A DNA stretch of 13,499 bases from CAZDIO01 sp964505555 (GTDB lineage Bacteria > Bdellovibrionota_C > UBA2361 > SZUA-149 > CAZDIO01). A program made the translations under genes and the position numbers. How positions within the stretch are numbered: position 1 is the stretch's first letter; each line of letters begins with the position of its first letter. Positions 1 through 4,301 of the stretch are shown here, piece after piece. Where the stretch lies: positions 1-13,499 of the forward strand of contig CAZDIO010000042.1 in the NCBI GenBank assembly GCA_964505555.1. The letters run 5' to 3'. Under the pieces are notes generated by a model that was not told the origin of the DNA, did no database searches, and saw only the letters and a list, made by a program, of their open reading frames with translations.

Positions 1-32
1 GTGCTGGAGTCGTAAGCGAAGTTATTGAATAA
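1..32 (+). CDS. tuf: Elongation factor Tu, 3' end only (partial)
   Basis: In the frame beginning at base 3 the sequence reads AGVVSEVIE followed by TAA at 30-32. This matches the end of bacterial EF-Tu, where a Gly-Ala-Gly-Val-Val strand closes the third beta-barrel domain (E. coli ends GAGVVAKVLG). EF-Tu carries aminoacyl-tRNA to the ribosome as a GTP complex. The context supports the call, because tuf commonly lies directly upstream of rpmG, tRNA-Trp, secE and nusG in proteobacteria. Only nine complete codons are visible, so the identification rests on a short match plus synteny. The rest of the gene lies outside the window. Confidence 0.82.
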   Translation, partial: AGVVSEVIE

Positions 33-37
33 CCTTC

Positions 38-110
38 CCTCTCTGCGTCCTTCGCGTCCTCTGTGGTTAATAACTATTTTACCCCAGAGGACACAGAGAA
101 CGCAGAGAAG
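38..110. repeat. Imperfect inverted repeat between tuf and rpmG
   Basis: The arms at about 38-68 and 81-110 are imperfect reverse complements. The inner part, GTCCTCTGTGGT against the complement of ACCCCAGAGGAC, matches at 11 of 12 positions; the outer part matches at CTGCGT and is broken by a few mismatches. The arms flank an AT-rich loop of about 12 bases. No T-tract follows the right arm, so a plain intrinsic terminator is unlikely. From memory, similar CTCTGTGTCCTCTGTGG-type palindromes are scattered through many environmental bacterial genomes, so this is probably a mobile or repetitive palindrome. A post-tuf processing hairpin is the alternative. Confidence 0.6.
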
Positions 111-140
111 ATTTAAGGTGAAAAGAAAAGAGACAACAAG

Positions 141-293
141 ATGCGCGATATAATTTTACTTATTTGTGGTGACTGTAAGACCCGTAATTACTCAACCACA
201 CGTCACCGAAAGGGAAACGTAGAAAAGCTTTCAATAAATAAGTTTTGCCCCTCGTGCGGAAAACACACAACGCATAAGGAGACAAAAGCTTAA
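141..293 (+). CDS. rpmG: Large ribosomal subunit protein bL33, zinc-binding form
   Basis: This 50-residue protein begins MRDIILLICGDCKTRNYS and ends HKETKA, the usual length and both signature ends of bL33, which sits near the E-site of the 50S subunit. Two CxxC pairs (C9/C12 and C36/C39) mark the zinc-binding (C+) version; the C- paralogue, used by many bacteria under zinc limitation, lacks them. The ATG at 141 gives the normal N-terminus. The ribosome-binding site is weak, an AGAG at 129-132 about eight bases upstream. The gene lies between tuf and tRNA-Trp, a standard neighbourhood. Its small size makes it easy for gene finders to miss. Confidence 0.95.
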   Translation: MRDIILLICGDCKTRNYSTTRHRKGNVEKLSINKFCPSCGKHTTHKETKA

Positions 294-553
294 GTCTGTT
301 CTTACGAGCGGGGCGAAGCAATCTCGAATTAAAAGAGATTGCTTCGCTTCGCTCGCAACGACAGAGAGTGTTGGAGGCTCAAAAGGCCCCGGGTTTTTTG
401 AGATTGCGCCGACGATGTTGGTTTGTAAGCGGTTAGATTTTGGTCAAGATCGAGGCGCGGAAATTTCTCCGGAGCGGACTTTAGCGAAAGCTAAACGAGC
501 ACCGCAGAAATATTCCGCAACGAAGAGCTTGAGCAAAAGCTAACCGCTTACAA
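294..553 (+). other. Non-coding spacer rpmG to tRNA-Trp, rich in hairpins
   Basis: I see no credible protein gene in these 260 bases. Most of the stretch is palindromic: a 21-bp hairpin at 305-355, a smaller one at 378-402 (CTCAAAA pairing with TTTTGAG around a GC core), and a 135-nt near-palindrome from 421. The 378-402 hairpin contains a six-T run, but the Ts lie inside its right arm and no T-tract follows, so I do not call it a terminator. I found no convincing -35/-10 pair for the tRNA-Trp/secE transcript here. Confidence 0.6.
305..355. repeat. REP-like palindrome with 21-bp stem
   Basis: Bases 305-325 and 335-355 pair over 21 positions with only two G-T wobbles, around a nine-base A-rich loop. 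The arms contain the GCGAAGCAATCTC and GAGATTGCTTCGC cores. From memory, palindromes with this core recur in many bacterial genomes as dispersed intergenic repeats, so this is best read as one copy of a REP-like family. Neither strand has a T-tract after the stem, which argues against an intrinsic terminator. It could still protect the rpmG 3' end from exonucleases. Confidence 0.7.
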
Positions 554-555
554 AC
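421..555. repeat. 135-nt long imperfect hairpin abutting tRNA-Trp
   Basis: The outer 16 bases (421-436) pair perfectly with 540-555, and pairing continues with isolated mismatches to 445/531 and 451/525. After an internal loop, 457-462 pairs with 513-518, and 464-472 pairs with 502-510 apart from one mismatch. The structure is capped by TTTAGC-GAAA-GCTAAA at 480-495, a six-pair stem closed by a GNRA-type tetraloop. The right end overlaps the first two bases of the tRNA acceptor stem (554-555). No T-tract follows and no target-site duplication is evident. It may be a palindromic repeat, a structured 5' leader of the tRNA transcript, or a small RNA. Confidence 0.75.
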
Positions 556-626
556 GCCCGTGGCTCAATTGGTAGAGCATCGGACTCCAAATCCGAGGGT
601 TGGGGGTTCGAGTCCCTCCGGGCGTG
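554..626 (+). tRNA. trnW: tRNA-Trp (anticodon CCA)
   Basis: A full cloverleaf can be folded by hand. The acceptor stem 554-560 pairs perfectly with 619-625. The D-stem GCTC (563-566) pairs with GAGC (575-578) around AATTGGTA. The anticodon stem TCGGA/TCCGA encloses CTCCAAA, with anticodon CCA at 587-589. The T-stem 602-606 pairs with 614-618, with one G-T pair, around TTCGAGT. The discriminator base at 626 is G, as expected for bacterial tRNA-Trp. The next bases are CAC, so the 3' CCA is not encoded and must be added by tRNA nucleotidyltransferase. It probably shares a transcript with secE and nusG, as in many proteobacteria. Confidence 0.95.
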
Positions 627-664
627 CACAGATTTGGAAGTGAAGAAGAAGTAGTAGGAGAGCA

Positions 665-669
665 GAGGA
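665..669 (+). promoter_or_regulatory. Ribosome-binding site for secE
   Basis: GAGGA lies eight bases upstream of the ATG at 678. It supports that start over the longer open frame that begins with TTG at 600, which would run through the 3' half of tRNA-Trp. Confidence 0.65.
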
Positions 670-677
670 AAAAGAGA

Positions 678-893
678 ATGGCGGTTGCTGAGAATAAGAA
701 AGCCAATCCGATATCACGGTTTGTTAATTTCTTCGGTGAGTCGTGGGCGGAGATTAAAAAGGTTCATCCGCCATCACGTCAAGAAACGATTCAGACCACG
801 ATTGCTGTGTTGATGATGGTGATCTTGTTTGCTGTTTTTCTCGGAACTACTGATTTTGTTGTGCAAAGAATTATGCGGGAAGTGCTTCTCTAA
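678..893 (+). CDS. secE: Preprotein translocase subunit SecE
   Basis: This 71-residue protein has the short single-helix form of SecE. An amphipathic N-terminal segment (about residues 11-28) precedes the signature region ESWAEIKKVHPPSRQETIQTT. One transmembrane helix spans about residues 41-62 and a short tail follows. SecE clamps SecY in the SecYEG channel of the cytoplasmic membrane. E. coli SecE has KVIWPTRQE at the equivalent place, so the near-invariant Trp is replaced by Pro at residue 31 (codon CCG, 768-770), which is unusual. E. coli SecE has two extra N-terminal helices; most other bacteria have the short form seen here. The start at 678 is preceded by GAGGA. nusG begins 29 bases downstream. 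Confidence 0.93.
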   Translation: MAVAENKKANPISRFVNFFGESWAEIKKVHPPSRQETIQTTIAVLMMVILFAVFLGTTDFVVQRIMREVLL

Positions 894-922
894 ACCGAAG
901 CCAAATAAGGAAATATCAGAGA

Positions 923-1762
923 ATGTCCAGTTTTGATGATGCAGATACCGACTCCTGGGGGGATGAGATTCCCAGAGAAGACGAGGTTGCCACCGAAGGT
1001 GAGATCGCCGCTAAGCCTTCTTCTTCAGAAGAAGAAGCTGAACTTCAGGTGACTCAAGAGCCAGAGGAAACTCAGGAAGGGGCCATTACCTTAGAGGTTG
1101 GCGCTGAAGACACCACTCTTCTTGGGTCGCAACTAACTGAAACGGTAGTGGCGCCGACAGAGAAGAAAGAGGGCGAGAAAAAAGAGGTTGAGAAGAAGGA
1201 GGTAGAAGTTCGAGAACTTACTCCTGAACAGCAAAATTTACCTTGGTATGTTGTGCACACGTATTCCGGGTTTGAGCAGTATGCAAAAAGAAGTCTTGAG
1301 GAGCGAATAAAAACACGTGGATTGTGGCCGCAATTTGGAAATATTCTTATTCCACAGGAAACGGTAGTTGAGCTTGTTCGTGGAAAAAAGAAGACCTCAA
1401 CTCGGAAGTATTTTCCAGGGTATATTTTGGTACAGGTCGATCTTAATGATGATACCTGGCACCTGGTAAAAGATACTCCAAAAATTACCGGTTTTGTTGG
1501 GGACTCAAAAAACCCAGTACCGATTAGTAAAGAAGAGGTGAAAACCCTTGTTGCACAGATGGAAGGGGGAGCGCTTAAACCTCGTCCGAAGGTGCAGTTT
1601 GAAGAGGGGGATCCGGTGAAAGTAATCGATGGTCCGTTTGCGGATTTTAACGGCACGGTGGATGAAGTGAAGCCAGATAAAGGAAAGCTTCGAGTGTTAA
1701 TTAGTATTTTTGGACGAAACACTCCGGTTGAGTTGGATTTTGTTCAAGTTGAGAAAGCTTAG
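923..1762 (+). CDS. nusG: Transcription termination/antitermination factor NusG with long acidic N-terminal extension
   Basis: NusG binds RNA polymerase across the cleft through its NGN domain and contacts Rho or ribosomal protein uS10 through its KOW domain. The NGN domain starts at about residue 106 (LPWYVVHTYSGFEQYAKRSL) and runs to about 212. The KOW domain covers about 226-279 and includes GDPVKVIDGPFADFNGTVDEV. Total length is 279 residues, against about 180 for typical NusG. The excess is an N-terminal extension of some 100 residues that is low in complexity: 31 Asp/Glu and 9 Lys/Arg in the first 100, ending in KKE/VE repeats. No internal ATG lies between the first codon and the NGN domain, and AAGGA at 907-911 supports the start at 923, so the extension is probably translated. 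Its role is unknown. Confidence 0.95.
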   Translation: MSSFDDADTDSWGDEIPREDEVATEGEIAAKPSSSEEEAELQVTQEPEETQEGAITLEVGAEDTTLLGSQLTETVVAPTEKKEGEKKEVEKKEVEVRELTPEQQNLPWYVVHTYSGFEQYAKRSLEERIKTRGLWPQFGNILIPQETVVELVRGKKKTSTRKYFPGYILVQVDLNDDTWHLVKDTPKITGFVGDSKNPVPISKEEVKTLVAQMEGGALKPRPKVQFEEGDPVKVIDGPFADFNGTVDEVKPDKGKLRVLISIFGRNTPVELDFVQVEKA

Positions 1763-1793
1763 AAACTAAAGAAATTTAGATTAGAAAAAGATT

Positions 1794-2234
1794 ATGGCAG
1801 CGCCAACAAAGAAAGTTAATGCACAGATAAAACTGCAAATTCCAGCGGGAGCAGCAAACCCATCTCCTCCAGTAGGGCCAGCGCTTGGACAGGCCGGTGT
1901 GAATATTATGGAGTTTTGTAAGGCGTTTAATGCACAAACACAGTCTCAAGCAGGAACGGTACTGCCGGTGGTGATTACTGTTTATGCGGATCGATCATTT
2001 ACGTTTGTTGTCAAAAGCCCGCCAGCTTCATTTTTAATTAAGAAGTTTGCAAAGATTGAAAAAGGGTCGGGAGTGCCAAACAAAGAAAAGGTTGGCTCCT
2101 TGACGATGAAGGATCTTGAAGAGATCGCTAAGGTGAAGAAGGACGATCTCAGCGCCTTTACTACCGAGCAAGCGGTGAAGATTATTGCGGGCAGCGCACG
2201 AAGTATGGGTGTAAGAACACCGTTTCACGAATAA
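1794..2234 (+). CDS. rplK: Large ribosomal subunit protein uL11
   Basis: This 146-residue protein has the normal uL11 length. The N-terminal domain carries the proline-rich NPSPPVGPALGQAGVNI segment (residues 22-38), the site where thiostrepton-type antibiotics and the L7/L12 C-terminal domain contact the GTPase centre. The C-terminal domain, which binds 23S rRNA, ends in IIAGSARSMGVRT. uL11 is also needed for RelA activation in the stringent response of species that have RelA. The gene follows nusG by 31 bases. There is no clear Shine-Dalgarno sequence, only AAAAAG about three bases before the ATG, so translation may depend on the A-rich leader or on coupling to nusG. Confidence 0.97.
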   Translation: MAAPTKKVNAQIKLQIPAGAANPSPPVGPALGQAGVNIMEFCKAFNAQTQSQAGTVLPVVITVYADRSFTFVVKSPPASFLIKKFAKIEKGSGVPNKEKVGSLTMKDLEEIAKVKKDDLSAFTTEQAVKIIAGSARSMGVRTPFHE

Positions 2235-2245
2235 GGACTACGTTC

Positions 2246-2941
2246 ATGGCAAAGAATAAACGTTTAGAAAAAGCAAAAAGCCTTGTTGATCGCACAAAGG
2301 CTTACTCTCTTGAAGATGCGATGAAGCTTCTTACTGAGATGCCGCAAGCAAAGTTTGATGAATCAGTCGATCTGGCAATTCGTCTTGGAGTAAATCCAAA
2401 GAAGGCTGAAGAAAACGTTCGTGGAGTTGTTGCTCTCCCACATGGGCGGGGAAAAACGATTCGAGTCGTCTGCTTTTGTAAGGGAGAGAAGACAAAAGAG
2501 GCGCAAGATGCTGGCGCAGACTTTGTGGGTGGAGACGATCTGGTGCAGAAGATTCAAGGAGGATGGCTAGATTTTGAAGCAGTAGTTGCTACTCCCGATG
2601 TGATGGCTCTGGTGGGAAAGATCGGAAAACTTCTTGGACCTCGCGGCTTGATGCCAAACCCAAAGCTCGGCACTGTAACTTTTGATGTGGGGAAGGCAGT
2701 GCAGGCGATTAAATCTGGGCAGGTAGAGTTCCGGGTAGATAAGGAAGGGACCGTGCATGTGGGAATAGCGAAGGTCTCTTTTGGAAAAGATAAAATCCGA
2801 GACAACGCACATACCGTGATTGAGTCGATTGTTAAGGCGAAGCCGAAAACTTCAAAAGGTATTTATTTAGAGAGTATTTTTGTTTCAACGACGATGGGGC
2901 CGAGTATCAAGGTTGATCCGATGCCCTATCGAGAAGTGTAA
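2246..2941 (+). CDS. rplA: Large ribosomal subunit protein uL1
   Basis: This 231-residue protein matches uL1, which forms the mobile L1 stalk that guides deacylated tRNA out of the E-site. The hallmark GPRGLMPNPKLGTVTFDV lies at residues 131-148. The flanking halves fit the two-domain fold, in which an rRNA-binding domain I is interrupted by domain II. AAGGA at 2233-2237 overlaps the rplK stop codon, and the ATG lies eight bases further on, so the two genes are probably translationally coupled. In E. coli, L1 represses the rplKA mRNA by binding near the rplK start. I could not identify a clear L1-site mimic here by eye. Confidence 0.97.
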   Translation: MAKNKRLEKAKSLVDRTKAYSLEDAMKLLTEMPQAKFDESVDLAIRLGVNPKKAEENVRGVVALPHGRGKTIRVVCFCKGEKTKEAQDAGADFVGGDDLVQKIQGGWLDFEAVVATPDVMALVGKIGKLLGPRGLMPNPKLGTVTFDVGKAVQAIKSGQVEFRVDKEGTVHVGIAKVSFGKDKIRDNAHTVIESIVKAKPKTSKGIYLESIFVSTTMGPSIKVDPMPYREV

Positions 2942-2963
2942 GTTCTTTTAAAAGGTAGATTCT

Positions 2964-3509
2964 ATGCAGACGCAGGAAAAGCAAGTGGTTATTGAAGAGT
3001 TAACGGGGGCCTTCCAAGGTGCGTCGGCAACGTATTTTGTCGATTACCGAGGGTGTACCTGTTCGGAGCTAACAGCAGTTCGCGGGAAACTTCGAACTAC
3101 GAGCTCAAAATTTCAGGTAGTAAAAAATACTCTTGCAAAACGAGCTCTCAAAGAGGTGAAGGAGGCTTCAAACTTCCTTGATGCTCTTGATCCATTTTTG
3201 AAAGGCCCCACGGCGGTTGTTTGGGCAGAAAAGGATCCGGTACAATCTGCAAAAGTGCTTGTAGATTTTGCAAAGGAGAATCAAAAATTTCAACTCAAAG
3301 CAGGCATCGTTGATGGAGCCTTAGTGAGTGCTGCTGATATTGAAGCACTTTCAAAGATGCCATCGAAAGAAGAGTTGCAAGCAAAACTTCTTGGCCTTCT
3401 CAACACTGCTGTCGCGCAAGTGCTTCGAGTTGTTAATGCTCCGGGAACGCAGCTCGTAAGAACTCTCGAAGCGTGGAGAGGTGAGCTTGAAAAGAAGGGC
3501 AATGAGTAA
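2964..3509 (+). CDS. rplJ: Large ribosomal subunit protein uL10 (stalk base)
   Basis: This 181-residue protein is uL10, which anchors L7/L12 dimers to 23S rRNA next to uL11. The N-terminal rRNA-binding domain includes YFVDYRGCTCSEL and the typical KFQVVKNTLAKRAL (residues 49-62). The C-terminal helix (about 135-180), with leucine and alanine repeats, is the L7/L12 docking segment. It is about 16 residues longer than E. coli L10. AAAGGT at 2951-2956 precedes the ATG. The gap from rplA is only 22 bases, so there is no room for the long 5' leader through which L10-L12 represses its own synthesis in E. coli. Confidence 0.96.
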   Translation: MQTQEKQVVIEELTGAFQGASATYFVDYRGCTCSELTAVRGKLRTTSSKFQVVKNTLAKRALKEVKEASNFLDALDPFLKGPTAVVWAEKDPVQSAKVLVDFAKENQKFQLKAGIVDGALVSAADIEALSKMPSKEELQAKLLGLLNTAVAQVLRVVNAPGTQLVRTLEAWRGELEKKGNE

Positions 3510-3525
3510 AAATATAAAAGCAAAA

Positions 3526-3553
3526 ATATTAAAAACGAAATATTAAGAACGAA
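3526..3553 (+). repeat. Two tandem 14-base units in the rplJ-rplL spacer
   Basis: ATATTAAAAACGAA (3526-3539) is followed directly by ATATTAAGAACGAA (3540-3553), with a single A/G difference. The spacer is A-rich and probably unstructured, directly ahead of the rplL ribosome-binding site GGGAG at 3556-3560. It looks like a local duplication. It may help initiation of the highly translated rplL gene, which is inference only. Confidence 0.55.
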
Positions 3554-3567
3554 AAGGGAGACGTAGA

Positions 3568-3960
3568 ATGAGTGGACTAAATGTTGAACAGGTAAAAGAC
3601 TTCATCAAAACGATGACTTTGATGGATGCGGCGAAGCTTGTAAAAGATCTCGAAGAGGAGCTTGGCGTAAGTGCTGCTGCACCAATGGGAATGATGATGG
3701 GTGCAATGCCGGGAGCAGCAGGCGCAGGGGCAGCACCAGCTGCAGAGCAGACGGAGTTTACCGTAACGCTCGCTTCTGCAGGGGCTGAGAAAATTAAGGT
3801 GATCAAGGTCGTTCGTGAGTTGACCTCACTCGGACTTAAGGAAGCCAAAGACCTCGTAGATAACGCTCCAAAGGTGGTCAAAGAGGGCGCCTCGAAGGCT
3901 GATGCTGAGAGTATGAAAGCGAAACTCGAAGAAGTTGGCGCTAAGGTCGAGGTTAAGTAG
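3568..3960 (+). CDS. rplL: Large ribosomal subunit protein bL12 (L7/L12)
   Basis: This 130-residue acidic protein is the multicopy stalk protein that recruits and stimulates translational GTPases such as EF-Tu and EF-G. The N-terminal dimerisation domain (about residues 1-36) is followed by a flexible hinge rich in Met, Gly and Ala (about 37-60). The C-terminal factor-binding domain includes EKIKVIKVVRELTSLGLKEA and ends in KVEVK. It is slightly longer than the E. coli protein (about 120 residues), apparently because of the hinge. GGGAG lies seven bases before the ATG. As in most bacteria it follows rplJ and precedes rpoBC. Confidence 0.97.
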   Translation: MSGLNVEQVKDFIKTMTLMDAAKLVKDLEEELGVSAAAPMGMMMGAMPGAAGAGAAPAAEQTEFTVTLASAGAEKIKVIKVVRELTSLGLKEAKDLVDNAPKVVKEGASKADAESMKAKLEEVGAKVEVK

Positions 3961-3978
3961 GAAATTTTAGAGAAGCTT

Positions 3979-4007
3979 GGGCATGAGATTGAATATTTCT
4001 CATGTCT
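3979..4007 (+). other. Hairpin just after rplL
   Basis: CATGAGA (3982-3988) pairs with TCTCATG (3998-4004) around a nine-base AT loop, and outward pairing can extend to 3979/4007 with wobbles. There is no T-tract. It lies directly upstream of the stronger hairpin at 4017-4051. It could be a processing or stability element at the 3' end of the ribosomal-protein message. Confidence 0.45.
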
Positions 4008-4016
4008 AACTCGTAG

Positions 4017-4058
4017 AACTATGGTATTCGCCTAGCGGCGAGACCATAGTTTGTATTT
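4017..4058 (+). terminator. Terminator- or attenuator-like hairpin between rplL and rpoB
   Basis: AACTATGGT (4017-4025) pairs with ACCATAGTT (4043-4051). After one bulged A, pairing continues through 4027-4028/4041-4042 and CGCC/GGCG (4029-4032/4037-4040), with tetraloop TAGC. The stem is close to 15 bp and is followed by a moderately T-rich TTTGTATTTC. In E. coli a partial terminator in the same gap lowers rpoBC expression relative to the ribosomal genes, so the same role is likely here. The motif GTATT(T)CGCCTA occurs in the left arm and again at 4053-4064, so an alternative fold is conceivable. Confidence 0.6.
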
Positions 4059-4301
4059 CGCCTAATTTGGGTCAATTTCTTGCTCTTAAATAGTAAGACA
4101 TTTTTAGATTTGGCACGCTACTTTTTTTGCTCAGTCAGTGACTCGTTTTCCTGTGGATTACGCAGAGGAGAGGCTCAGCACGATAGGGGTGTAGTGTAAC
4201 TTACGTTAGTCTTTAAAAAGATCGCGCATAAAAGAAACAATAAGAAACTCAAATACTAGAAAACCAAACACTAAAAAATCAACACAGAGGAACCAACAGT
4301 A
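4059..4301 (+). promoter_or_regulatory. Long rpoB 5' region, no gene seen
   Basis: These 243 bases carry no credible open reading frame. The stretch at 4121-4128 has a run of seven T. From about 4226 to the rpoB start the sequence becomes rich in A and C with very few T, consistent with an unstructured translation leader. GAGGA at 4287-4291 is the rpoB ribosome-binding site, ten bases before the ATG. A separate rpoB promoter would be expected somewhere here if the upstream hairpin terminates efficiently, but I found no -35/-10 pair good enough to call. Confidence 0.4.

Noticed and set aside
378..402. Hairpin with six T as an intrinsic terminator
   Set aside because: The T-run lies inside the right arm of the stem and the bases after the stem are AGATTGCGCC, so no U-tract follows.
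421..555. Transposon (MITE) with target-site duplication
   Set aside because: The flanks GATGTTG and GCCCGTG share no direct repeat, so transposition is not supported by the sequence, although a palindromic repeat remains possible.
626..629. Encoded 3' CCA end on tRNA-Trp
   Set aside because: After the discriminator G the sequence reads CAC rather than CCA.
600..677. Upstream TTG start at 600 giving a 97-residue SecE
   Set aside because: It would begin inside the tRNA-Trp variable loop and translate the tRNA 3' half. The ATG at 678 has a ribosome-binding site and gives a normal short SecE.
1072..1722. 216-codon open frame on the minus strand
   Set aside because: It lies wholly inside nusG and its translation resembles no family; it is an antisense shadow of a well-identified gene.
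4080..4109. TTGCTC and TTAGAT as a sigma-70 promoter for rpoB
   Set aside because: Spacing is acceptable but both hexamers match the consensus poorly; not above chance in AT-rich sequence.
4111..4130. TGGCACG...TTGC resembling a sigma-54 promoter
   Set aside because: The two blocks are nine bases apart instead of the required four, so the GG and GC elements are out of register.
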